Shown: positions 1 through 5,405 of the stretch, one piece after another
How positions within the stretch are numbered: position 1 is the first letter of the stretch
How the letters are laid out: each line of letters starts with the position of its first letter
Source: Desulfosarcina sp.
Lineage (GTDB): Bacteria; Desulfobacterota; Desulfobacteria; Desulfobacterales; Desulfosarcinaceae
Direction: 5' to 3'
Assembly (NCBI GenBank): GCA_030642405.1
Contig: DAOWNV010000191.1
Coordinates: forward strand, 1 to 5,551
Length of the DNA: 5,551 bases
Translations under genes and position numbers: made by a program
Notes under the pieces: model-generated
Told to the model about the DNA's origin: nothing
Databases searched by the model: none
What the model saw: the letters and a program-made list of their open reading frames with translations, nothing else

Positions 1-369
1 CGTGAAGGTATTGTTTCAAAACTTACATTTCGTTACTATCATGATTTGCAGACCACGGCTAAAGGTACGGATGTAAATGTGGATAATTTTTTCATCCGGT
101 ATAACCATTCTTTGACGGCCAGGTTTGGTTTAGGGATCGAAAGCAGGCTAGTTTTCAGCTACAATCTCTTCAAAGAGGACGAGAATGAGGATAATTCACG
201 GTATTTTGAAATCAGTCCGTTTCTATATTACAGTATGACGAAAAAACTGAACGCGTACCTGAGTTATAGCCATGCAAACAATTCTCAGGATCTTTTCGGT
301 AATGAAGCCTACCGTTCCCGGAATAGAGTGTGGATTGAGTTCAGATATGCGTTTCCCTCCGTTTTGTAA
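1..369 (+). CDS. C-terminal part of an outer-membrane beta-barrel-like protein (5' end outside window)
   Basis: The reading frame is open from the first base of the window to the TAA at 367-369, so this is the last 122 residues of a longer protein. The TTG at 46 is only an internal codon. The residues fall into strand-like stretches with alternating aromatic/hydrophobic and polar residues (FFIRYNHSL, LVFSYNLF, FLYYSMTKKL, AYLSYSHA, VWIEFRYAF), separated by acidic or Asn-rich turns such as KEDENEDNS. This is typical of the last hairpins of a beta-barrel in the outer membrane. The final strand, IEFRYAF, resembles a C-terminal barrel strand, but with four extra residues (PSVL) after the usual terminal aromatic. 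Barrel proteins of this style occur in exopolysaccharide loci linked to exosortase. The neighbouring wecB stub and PEP-CTERM-like gene fit that setting, but the family assignment is inference. Exact function is unknown. Confidence 0.6.
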   Translation, partial: REGIVSKLTFRYYHDLQTTAKGTDVNVDNFFIRYNHSLTARFGLGIESRLVFSYNLFKEDENEDNSRYFEISPFLYYSMTKKLNAYLSYSHANNSQDLFGNEAYRSRNRVWIEFRYAFPSVL

Positions 370-420
370 GTTGGTGTTAATGTATGTATGATTTTATTGA
401 TAGACAGGATATTTCTGATT

Positions 421-477
421 ATGAAAATTCATTTGATAGCAGCAGCCAGGCCCAACTTAGCTAAAAAATCGTTTTAA
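421..477 (+). pseudogene. Possible 5' stub of a UDP-GlcNAc 2-epimerase gene (wecB-like)
   Basis: An ATG at 421 opens an 18-codon frame ending in TAA at 475-477. Its first 12 residues, MKIHLIAAARPN, match the start I know for the non-hydrolysing UDP-N-acetylglucosamine 2-epimerases of deltaproteobacterial type, where ARPNFMK normally follows. Here the text becomes LAKKSF and stops; only the Lys three residues after the Asn still fits. An AGGA at 406-409 lies 11 nt upstream and could be the old ribosome binding site. The stub lies just downstream of the outer-membrane gene in the same direction, as a following operon gene would. Epimerases of this family make UDP-ManNAc for surface polysaccharide. 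The likely history is a deletion that removed nearly the whole gene and left the start. The match is short, so chance or a real micropeptide cannot be excluded. Confidence 0.45.
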
Positions 478-495
478 TCGTAAAAGAATAAATAC

Positions 496-530
496 AAAAC
501 CCGATAGCCGTTTGCGGCTTTCGGGTTTTT
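496..530. terminator. Bidirectional rho-independent terminator
   Basis: The arms 496-510 (AAAACCCGATAGCCG) and 515-529 (CGGCTTTCGGGTTTT) pair with one internal T-T mismatch around the loop TTTG. The GC core is flanked by A's on the left and T's on the right, so it can end transcripts in both directions. Rightward it would close the outer-membrane/wecB-stub unit. Leftward it lies about 22 nt past the stop of the PEP-CTERM-like gene at 553, where the transcript would continue into a T-rich stretch. It marks a clean boundary between two convergent units. Confidence 0.85.
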
Positions 531-552
531 GAATTTCATTTGCTTTAAATGA

Positions 553-921
553 TTAACTGTTTTTTCTGTTTCGACTAATTCCTACGATTCCAACCAACCC
601 TGTACCGAATAAAAGAAGTGTAGACGTGATTGAGCTGTTCGAAAGAACCGGAGACGGTGCACTGTTGTTTTGTGCCGGCGCATATGAAGTATTTTTTTCA
701 TCTGTAGAGAGTTTGTAATTCCATGAGCTTCTGGTCATCGATTCAAGTGCAGCTTGTGTATTGAGCGTACTCACGAAATTTTGGGATTCACTGGTTTTTA
801 TCTTCGCCTCCGACACTCTTACTGTTAACCCCCCATTGTTCGACAACGGCAAAGCAAAAACCAGTGCAAATGCGATAGCCACCGTAAAAGGTAAGAAAAA
901 ATTAGTTGGTCGTTTCTTCAT
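553..921 (-). CDS. Small exported protein with PEP-CTERM-like C-terminal sorting tail
   Basis: The protein has 122 residues in three parts. Residues 1-26 are a signal peptide (MKKRPTNFF, then a hydrophobic run to about L26). A Ser/Thr/Asn-rich body without recognisable fold follows to about residue 97. The tail at 98-122 has a hydrophobic segment (TLLLFGTGLVGIVGI) followed by basic SRNRKNS. That layout, and especially STLLLFGTGLVG, is the hallmark of PEP-CTERM proteins, which exosortase processes at the membrane during surface or extracellular-matrix export. The short Pro-Glu-Pro motif normally just before STLLL is absent here (SSIT instead). A TTG at 951 would add ten residues, but the ATG at 919-921 has AGGTGG five nt upstream, so it is preferred. 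Two aromatic/basic patches aside, the body gives no enzymatic clue. A sigma-54-like promoter lies upstream. The role is probably structural or adhesive at the cell surface, by inference. Confidence 0.72.
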   Translation of the reverse strand: MKKRPTNFFLPFTVAIAFALVFALPLSNNGGLTVRVSEAKIKTSESQNFVSTLNTQAALESMTRSSWNYKLSTDEKNTSYAPAQNNSAPSPVLSNSSITSTLLLFGTGLVGIVGISRNRKNS

Positions 922-926
922 GATTG

Positions 927-932
927 CCACCT
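927..932 (-). promoter_or_regulatory. Ribosome binding site that fixes the start of the PEP-CTERM-like gene
   Basis: On the minus strand AGGTGG stands five nt before the ATG at 919-921. The alternative TTG at 949-951 has no comparable purine-rich motif in front of it. This favours the 122-residue product, whose Met-Lys-Lys-Arg start also makes a normal signal-peptide n-region. Confidence 0.6.
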
Positions 933-1019
933 GCCGTTCTATTTTTTTCAACTGCTCTAAGCTGTAAAATATAGTTATTTTCGAATTGTGAGCAAAGTTT
1001 TCTTAAGTATAGCAAGAAA

Positions 1020-1034
1020 GCAATAAATATACCA
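1020..1034 (-). promoter_or_regulatory. Putative sigma-54 (RpoN) promoter of the PEP-CTERM-like gene
   Basis: Read on the minus strand the site is TGGTATATTTATTGC, followed by TT. It has the invariant GG and GC with exactly ten bases between them. Against TGGCACG-N4-TTGC it matches 8 of 11 defined positions, missing C, C and G in the -24 half. Transcription would start near 1008, giving a 5' leader of roughly 85-90 nt before the ATG at 921. PEP-CTERM genes in exosortase-A systems are known to be under sigma-54 control with the PrsK/PrsR two-component pair, so location and gene type agree. No activator gene is in the window. Confidence 0.5.
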
Positions 1035-1067
1035 AAATGTGTCGTCTGTTGTATTGGAATAAAGCCT

Positions 1068-1085
1068 TTAATAACAAGTTGTTAA
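1068..1085. promoter_or_regulatory. Palindromic site, possible regulator binding site
   Basis: TTAATAACAAGTTGTTAA forms two 8-base half sites (TTAAyAAC / GTTrTTAA) around an AA centre, with one mismatched pair. It starts 34 bp upstream of the -24 element of the sigma-54-like promoter and lies 233 bp before korD, in the shared upstream region. It could bind a dimeric regulator of either gene. In AT-rich DNA such palindromes can arise by chance, so function is a guess. Confidence 0.25.
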
Positions 1086-1229
1086 AAAATAATGAGTTGA
1101 GTTTATAAATGTGCTATGAAGTTATTATCACAATTTTTGGGAAATTTATTAAACATTATTACATTATGTTCATACATGCAAGACGGAAAAAGCATTTTCC
1201 TTGACGACGCCGTCCTGGTTAGGATAGAT

Positions 1230-1257
1230 TTGACTATAAATTTTTTTTTTAAATGAT
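1230..1257 (+). promoter_or_regulatory. Candidate sigma-70-type promoter of the kor operon
   Basis: TTGACT (1230-1235; five of six -35 bases) is followed after 16 bases by AATGAT (1252-1257; four of six -10 bases). The spacer contains ten consecutive T's. The predicted start is about 50-55 nt upstream of the korD ATG. A rival pair, TTGACG 1201-1206 and TAGATT 1225-1230 with 18-bp spacing, scores about equally, so the exact promoter is undecided. Confidence 0.25.
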
Positions 1258-1317
1258 TCAGAAGGTTTCTGGTTTGATCATCTGCATATGTAAGAATCAT
1301 AGGGGAGTGTAGAATTC

Positions 1318-1539
1318 ATGGCCAAGGCAAAGCTCAAAGAACACCGAATCAATCGGGAATGGTGTAAAGGCTGCGGAATCTGCGTAGCATTTTGCCCGAA
1401 AGAGGTTCTTGAATTGGATGAACAGGACAAAGCTGTGGCGGTGCGCATCGAAGATTGTATCGCTTGCCGGATGTGTGAATTGAGGTGCCCGGATTTGGCC
1501 ATCGAAGTGGTGGTTGAAAAACAGGAGTCGGCGACATGA
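1318..1539 (+). CDS. korD: 2-oxoglutarate:ferredoxin oxidoreductase, delta (ferredoxin-like) subunit
   Basis: This 73-residue protein carries two 4Fe-4S cluster motifs: C16-x2-C19-x2-C22-x3-C26-P and C47-x2-C50-x2-C53-x3-C57-P, each with the proline typical of bacterial ferredoxin folds. It is expected to pass electrons between the cluster of the beta subunit and free ferredoxin in the cytoplasmic Kor complex. The ATG at 1318 has AGGGGAG ten nt upstream. Its stop codon overlaps the korA start in ATGA (1536-1539), which points to translational coupling. It is the first gene of a D-A-B-C operon, the order found in OorDABC of epsilonproteobacteria and in KorDABC elsewhere. At 73 residues it is a compact version, with essentially only the two-cluster domain. 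A delta subunit of another 2-oxoacid oxidoreductase (e.g. Vor) would look alike; the assignment leans on the partner genes. Confidence 0.88.
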   Translation: MAKAKLKEHRINREWCKGCGICVAFCPKEVLELDEQDKAVAVRIEDCIACRMCELRCPDLAIEVVVEKQESAT

Positions 1540-2684
1540 CAAGACGGATTAAATTTATTCAAGGCAACGAAGCATGCGTGGAAGGAGCACTTTACGCGGG
1601 CCTGGAGTTTTTTGCCGGGTACCCGATTACACCTTCAACGGAGATCATGGAGCATCTGTCTAAAAGACTGCCGGCCATAGGCGGTAAATTCATTCAAATG
1701 GAAGATGAGATTGCCTCCATGTGCGCAATTATCGGAGCGTCATTAACCGGACAAAAGGTGCTCACGGCCACCTCGGGACCCGGCTTCTCGTTAAAACAGG
1801 AGGCATTGGGATACGCGGTCATGGCCGAGATTCCCTGTGTTATTGTCAACGTACAGCGTGGAGGCCCTTCCACGGGTGTACCAACCCACGTCAGCCAAGG
1901 GGATGTGATGCAGGCGCGGTGGGGGACCCACGGAGATCACAGTCTCGTGACGTTAACTGCCTCCAACCATCAGGATGTATTTGCCATGACGGTAGAAGCG
2001 TTCAATATTGCAGAGACTTTTCGAACTCCAGTGATCCTGCTTTTTGACGAGGTGGTGGGGCATATGCGCGAACGGTTGGAGATCCCTGAACCGGGAGAGA
2101 TTCCCATAGTGAACCGGCTACGTACGGCGGTACACGACGGAGTAGACTATCATCCTTATCTACCCAGGGAGGACGGCCGGTTGCCCATGAGTGATTTCGG
2201 AGGCGTTCACCGTTACAATGTTACTGGTTTGGTTCACGATATGTGGGGCTTTCCCTCGGACAACCCAAAAATTATACATGGACTCTTACGCCACCTGGTG
2301 GACAAGATCGAGAACAATGCAAGTCATATTGCCATGTATAAAACTTTTTACCTGGAAGATGCGGATACCGTTTTGGTTTCTTTCGGATCGGCGGCCCGGT
2401 CCGCGCTCCACATTGTGAAGAGCCTTAGAAAAAGGGGAGAAAAGATTGGACTGCTGGAACTCCAGACCCTCTGGCCGTTTCCGGCGGATATCGTGCGTCG
2501 GTATTGCAATAAAGCCAGTTACACTGTGGTCGTGGAAATGAACATGGGCCAAGTTTGCCAGATGGTAAAGACGGCTGTCGATCATCGAGAGAGAGTCTTT
2601 TTAGCGAATCGAATAGATGGTGTGTTCATAACGCCAACGGACATAAAAAACATTCTTCGACTGATTAAAGGCAGGGGGGTATAA
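1536..2684 (+). CDS. korA: 2-oxoglutarate:ferredoxin oxidoreductase, alpha subunit
   Basis: This 382-residue subunit, with KorB, forms the thiamine-diphosphate active site that oxidatively decarboxylates 2-oxoglutarate to succinyl-CoA, or runs in reverse with reduced ferredoxin. The N-terminal pyrimidine-binding domain has GYPITPSTEI (28-37), MEDEIAS (55-61, with the Glu expected to activate the cofactor), TSGPG (79-83) and QRGGPSTGVPT (107-117). This last motif and the following HVSQGD are typical of KorA/OorA. Domain II, the transketolase-C-like part, fills roughly residues 240-380. The length fits stand-alone alpha subunits (about 375-385). There is no fused N-terminal gamma domain, consistent with a separate korC. 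AGGAG at 1523-1527 lies eight nt before the ATG, inside korD. The KorA family includes branched-chain 2-oxoacid enzymes, so the substrate is probable rather than proven. Confidence 0.9.
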   Translation: MTRRIKFIQGNEACVEGALYAGLEFFAGYPITPSTEIMEHLSKRLPAIGGKFIQMEDEIASMCAIIGASLTGQKVLTATSGPGFSLKQEALGYAVMAEIPCVIVNVQRGGPSTGVPTHVSQGDVMQARWGTHGDHSLVTLTASNHQDVFAMTVEAFNIAETFRTPVILLFDEVVGHMRERLEIPEPGEIPIVNRLRTAVHDGVDYHPYLPREDGRLPMSDFGGVHRYNVTGLVHDMWGFPSDNPKIIHGLLRHLVDKIENNASHIAMYKTFYLEDADTVLVSFGSAARSALHIVKSLRKRGEKIGLLELQTLWPFPADIVRRYCNKASYTVVVEMNMGQVCQMVKTAVDHRERVFLANRIDGVFITPTDIKNILRLIKGRGV

Positions 2685-2690
2685 GAGATC

Positions 2691-3494
2691 ATGGCAGTCA
2701 ACGACTATATCCGAGAGCGATTCTTTCCACACTTATGGTGTGCCGGCTGCGGTCACGGAATCGTGCTTAACGGACTAATTCGTGCGGTGGAGAAACTGGG
2801 AATGAGCCGAAACGAGATCGTTATGGTATCTGGAATCGGCTGTTCCTCGCGGATTTCCGGCTATATGGATTTTCATACGTTGCACACAATACACGGTCGT
2901 GCCCTGGCTTTTGCCACCGGTGTGAAGCTGAGCAAACCCGAGTTGAACGTGATCGTACCCATGGGTGACGGCGATGCACTGTCCATCGGAGGCAACCATT
3001 TCATCCATGCAGCGAGGCGCAATATTGCAATCACTGCGATTGTAATGAACAACCGAATCTATGGAATGACAGGAGGTCAGTATTCACCTTTGACCGGTCC
3101 TGGGATGCTGGCAACAACAGCACCCTATTCGAATATTGACCAGAGCTTTGACATCGTGGAGATGGCCAAGGCCGCCGGCGCTACCTTTGTGGCGAGGACA
3201 ACAACGTATCATGTACATCAGATGGCGGACATTATTCGTTCGGCCATTTTGCACGAAGGCTTTTCAGTTGTTGAGGTGATGAGCCAGTGTCCGACTTACT
3301 TCGGCCGAAAAAACAAGCAGGGCGGTGCCGTGGAAATGATGAAGCGTATGAAAGAAATTACGACACCCATCGGATCGAAAAAGAAAGTAGAGAACCCGGA
3401 TTTGATCGAACGCGGAATTTTTGTTGAACTCGACAAGCCTGAATATTGCAGCGAATATAATCAAATCATCGAACGAGCCATGGGAGGGTACTAA
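2691..3494 (+). CDS. korB: 2-oxoglutarate:ferredoxin oxidoreductase, beta subunit
   Basis: This 267-residue subunit binds the diphosphate end of thiamine diphosphate and one 4Fe-4S cluster. The TPP motif runs from GDGD (92-95) to NN (120-121), followed by YGMTGGQ (124-130). Cys17 and Cys20 (in WCAGCGHG), Cys51 (GIGCSS) and Cys200 (SQCPTYFGRKN) occupy the four cluster-ligand positions known in this family. GRKN, the downstream Lys/Met-rich helix and the EYC-x2-Y-x2-II-x-A end all resemble Helicobacter OorB as I remember it. This supports a 2-oxoglutarate rather than a pyruvate enzyme. The gene starts seven bases after the last base of korA. A G-rich run (2674-2679) inside the korA end is the likely ribosome binding site, though its spacing of about 11 nt is a little long. 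No key residue is missing. Confidence 0.9.
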   Translation: MAVNDYIRERFFPHLWCAGCGHGIVLNGLIRAVEKLGMSRNEIVMVSGIGCSSRISGYMDFHTLHTIHGRALAFATGVKLSKPELNVIVPMGDGDALSIGGNHFIHAARRNIAITAIVMNNRIYGMTGGQYSPLTGPGMLATTAPYSNIDQSFDIVEMAKAAGATFVARTTTYHVHQMADIIRSAILHEGFSVVEVMSQCPTYFGRKNKQGGAVEMMKRMKEITTPIGSKKKVENPDLIERGIFVELDKPEYCSEYNQIIERAMGGY

Positions 3495-3496
3495 AA

Positions 3497-4039
3497 ATGG
3501 AAAGATGCAGGATGGTGTTTTCCGGTTCAGGTGGTCAGGGGGTGATTACCGCCGCAATCATATTAGCCGAAGCAGCAGTCCTATATGAGGATTTAACAGC
3601 CGTTCAAACCCAGGCCTATGGTGCAGCGGCAAGGGGTGGTGCCACACGTTCTGATGTAATTATTTCCGATACCGTAATCGATTTTCCAAAGGTCATTCAG
3701 CCCAACGTGTTGGTGTGCCTGACACAGGAAGCGTACAATAAATTTTTCGACATTATCCGTCCTGGGGGGCTGCTGCTAACTGATACACGTTATGTGAAAT
3801 CGCAACTAAAGGTTGATGCCAGGCAGAGAGAACTGCCCATGTACCAGACCGTAATGGAAAAGATCGGAAAGCCCATCGTGTTCAATATCTGTATGTTGGG
3901 GGCGGTGATAGGACTGACAAACCTTGTGGCACAAGAATCCATCATGAAGGCTCTGAAAGACCGCATTCCAAAAAACTTTCTCGATATGAATCGTGATGCA
4001 CTGGCGTTGGGGTTGGAACTGGGAAAAAACAGTCAGTGA
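3497..4039 (+). CDS. korC: 2-oxoglutarate:ferredoxin oxidoreductase, gamma subunit
   Basis: This 180-residue protein is the usual length for a separate gamma subunit (about 180-190). It opens with the nucleotide-fold signature GSGGQGV (10-16) and has AYGAAARGGATRSDVIIS (40-57), the conserved core of the pyruvate/ketoisovalerate oxidoreductase gamma family. PGGLLL (89-94) and the NICMLGAVIGL segment (130-140) are also typical. The gamma subunit is thought to help bind CoA and hold the complex together. The gene begins two nt after korB, with GGGAGGG at 3482-3488 eight nt upstream of the ATG and overlapping the end of korB. It is the last gene of the tight operon. No convincing terminator follows, so read-through to hemW is possible. 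Confidence 0.9.
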   Translation: MERCRMVFSGSGGQGVITAAIILAEAAVLYEDLTAVQTQAYGAAARGGATRSDVIISDTVIDFPKVIQPNVLVCLTQEAYNKFFDIIRPGGLLLTDTRYVKSQLKVDARQRELPMYQTVMEKIGKPIVFNICMLGAVIGLTNLVAQESIMKALKDRIPKNFLDMNRDALALGLELGKNSQ

Positions 4040-4064
4040 TCGGTTTTTTGGTTAACAGTTCATC

Positions 4065-4115
4065 GTTCATGGGCAACGTTTCCCGGTTTAACCCCAGCAC
4101 TCATAACCCATGAAC
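4065..4115. repeat. 9-bp inverted repeat downstream of korC
   Basis: GTTCATGGG (4065-4073) and CCCATGAAC (4107-4115) are perfect inverse copies with 33 bases between them, which include the near-palindrome GGTTTAACC (4085-4093). There is no T-run after the right arm, so it is not a standard intrinsic terminator. The right arm overlaps the first unit of the GAACC-rich repeat, so this may be an inverted copy of the same element. Confidence 0.4.
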
Positions 4116-4221
4116 CCGAAATCAACATGAACCTGAAATCAAATAGATTATTGGCAATGGACGAATTAATATTTTGAACCGTGAACCTTAATACCTGAAT
4201 CCGAACCTTGACCCCGGAACC
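4109..4221 (+). repeat. GAACC-rich short repeat cluster upstream of hemW
   Basis: A 17-bp unit, CATGAACCCGAAATCAA, is followed at once by CATGAACCTGAAATCAA (4109-4125 and 4126-4142; one difference). Degenerate copies continue: GAACC occurs at 4112, 4129, 4176, 4183, 4203 and 4217, and GAATCC at 4197. The pattern runs into the hemW reading frame, where it encodes the Pro-Glu-Pro of the apparent N-terminus. It fills most of the 168-nt gap between korC and hemW and holds no gene, clear promoter or terminator that I can see. Confidence 0.65.
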
Positions 4222-5371
4222 TACCCTGCCCTTGACTGGACTTTACATTCATATCCCATTTTGCCGAGCCAAATGTCCATACTGCGATTTTTATTCCCTC
4301 ACAAACCTCTCCGCAATTAATGACTACATCAGGGCCCTTATCACAGAACTGAACCTTCGCCGATGTGTTGCCCACTGTGCGGATACCATTTACTTAGGCG
4401 GAGGAACGCCTTCGGTGTTGGCACCTCAACAGATAGGTCGGATACTTGATTGTGTGTATCGCAACTTTTCAATAGCTGCCGATGCTGAGGTAACTCTTGA
4501 GGTAAACCCGGGAACGGTGAGCAGAGGGAATCTCAAGGACTATCAATCAATCGGTATCAATCGTCTAAACATCGGCCTTCAATCCATTTGCGACAACACG
4601 CTGCTTTTTTTAGGGCGCATCCACTCTGCCAGACAAGGGGTGGATACCTATAACTGGTCAAGAGAAGTTGGCTTTGAAAACGTGGGCCTGGACCTGATGT
4701 ACGCAATCCCTGGCCGGAACCGGAGTCATTGGGAGGCAGAGCTGACCGATGTAATCCGTATGGAACCGGAGCATTTATCATGTTACTCACTGACGATAGA
4801 GGCCGGCACGCCTATTGCCGACAGGGTCGATAAAGGAGAGATCCACCCCCTTGATGAGAAGACGGCGGGTGACCTGTTTTCGCTTACGAATGCTTGCTTA
4901 AACAGTAATAATTATGATCAATACGAGATTTCGAATTTTGCACGCAGAACCGCCGTAGTGGGCATTGATCGGCGTTCACGCCATAATCGCAAGTACTGGA
5001 AGCTTGCCCCATACCTGGGATTTGGACCGGCTGCCCACAGCTATCAACAAAACGAGAGATGGTGGAATCACCGGTCCTTGGATCGTTACCTTTCCGATTT
5101 AACAATGCAGAAGATGCCGGTTGCGGACAGGGAAATACTCAACCGCGATCAGCAGATTATCGAATTCATCTATCTGGGATTGAGACAAACAGATGGTATA
5201 GATACCAAGGCATTTGCCCTGCGGTTTGGAACTGGATTATACGACATGTTCGGACCTGTTTTGGAAAGCCTGTCCAATGAAAAGCTGGTTGAAAGCTATC
5301 CAGGGCGAATCCGGTTGACGGAAAGGGGCATGCGTTTTCACGAAAGTGTGATTGGAAGGGTTTTATGCTGA
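4208..5371 (+). CDS. hemW: HemW-type radical SAM heme chaperone (coproporphyrinogen oxidase-like)
   Basis: This is a 387-residue radical-SAM protein, the usual HemW length. C19-x3-C23-x2-C26 in IHIPFCRAKCPYCDF binds the 4Fe-4S cluster that cleaves S-adenosylmethionine. GGGTPS (64-69), EVNPGT (98-103), a GINRLNIGLQS segment (116-126), LGRIHSA, a CYSLTIEAGTP segment, YEISNFA and a YLGFGPAAHSY segment follow in the family order, then a HemN C-terminal domain from about residue 305. The CxxxCxxCDF form, without the extra Cys of HemN (CxxxCxxCxC), points to the heme-binding chaperone rather than true coproporphyrinogen dehydrogenase. HemW delivers heme to respiratory proteins. The start is uncertain: an in-frame stop is at 4196-4198, no ATG precedes the first motif, and the candidates are TTG 4208, CTG 4226 and TTG 4232, none with a good ribosome binding site. 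The TTG at 4208 is the longest option; TTG 4232 would still keep all motifs. Confidence 0.88.
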   Translation: MTPEPTLPLTGLYIHIPFCRAKCPYCDFYSLTNLSAINDYIRALITELNLRRCVAHCADTIYLGGGTPSVLAPQQIGRILDCVYRNFSIAADAEVTLEVNPGTVSRGNLKDYQSIGINRLNIGLQSICDNTLLFLGRIHSARQGVDTYNWSREVGFENVGLDLMYAIPGRNRSHWEAELTDVIRMEPEHLSCYSLTIEAGTPIADRVDKGEIHPLDEKTAGDLFSLTNACLNSNNYDQYEISNFARRTAVVGIDRRSRHNRKYWKLAPYLGFGPAAHSYQQNERWWNHRSLDRYLSDLTMQKMPVADREILNRDQQIIEFIYLGLRQTDGIDTKAFALRFGTGLYDMFGPVLESLSNEKLVESYPGRIRLTERGMRFHESVIGRVLC

Positions 5372-5397
5372 AGATTTTTCGTAAAATAGCCTTCAGC
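5367..5397. terminator. Hairpin at the hemW stop codon, possible weak terminator
   Basis: GCTGAAG (5367-5373) and CTTCAGC (5391-5397) pair perfectly. Inside them ATTTT (5374-5378) and AAAAT (5383-5387) extend the stem past a three-base bulge. The left arm includes the hemW TGA. A second small hairpin, CCTAA-ATTG-TTAGG (5397-5410), covers the stop of the facing gene. Neither has a T-run after it, so intrinsic termination is doubtful. The position between convergent genes is what suggests a role. Confidence 0.3.
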
Positions 5398-5405
5398 CTA
5401 AATTG

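Larger units (their letters stand above)
922..1317. other. AT-rich intergenic region between divergent PEP-CTERM-like and kor genes
   Basis: This 396-nt gap separates two genes transcribed away from each other and should hold both promoters. I see a sigma-54-like site for the leftward gene (1020-1034) and an 18-bp palindrome (1068-1085). A small hairpin, GGAAAA-AGCA-TTTTCC, lies at 1185-1200. There are two weak sigma-70-like candidates for kor: TTGACG 1201-1206 with TAGATT 1225-1230, and TTGACT 1230-1235 with AATGAT 1252-1257. A run of ten T's occupies 1241-1250. AGGGGAG at 1301-1307 is the korD ribosome binding site. I see no convincing gene, tRNA or riboswitch here. Confidence 0.6.

Noticed and set aside
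922..951. TTG start adding ten residues to the PEP-CTERM-like protein
   Set aside because: The ATG at 919-921 has AGGTGG at ideal spacing and gives a normal signal peptide; the TTG has no such site.
761..967. 68-codon plus-strand frame opposite the PEP-CTERM-like gene
   Set aside because: It is antisense to a gene with a clear signal peptide and sorting tail, and has no features of its own.
1103..1300. 65-codon minus-strand reading frame in the divergent gap
   Set aside because: No ribosome binding site before its ATG, no recognisable motif, AT-rich chance composition, and it covers the likely kor promoter region.
1318..4039. Pyruvate:ferredoxin oxidoreductase
   Set aside because: The D-A-B-C order, KorA motif RGGPSTG with HVSQGD, and the Oor-like end of the beta subunit fit the 2-oxoglutarate type better; a branched-chain enzyme cannot be fully excluded.
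4024..4049. AAAAAAC / GTTTTTT pairing at the end of korC as a terminator
   Set aside because: The stem is almost all A-T with a 12-base loop and no GC core, too weak for a standard intrinsic terminator.
4109..4221. CRISPR array
   Set aside because: Units are short, adjacent and degenerate with no constant-length spacers, and no cas gene is nearby.
4208..5371. Annotation as HemN, the oxygen-independent coproporphyrinogen dehydrogenase
   Set aside because: The cluster motif is CxxxCxxCDF without the fourth Cys of HemN, and the N-terminal extension of HemN is missing; HemW fits better.
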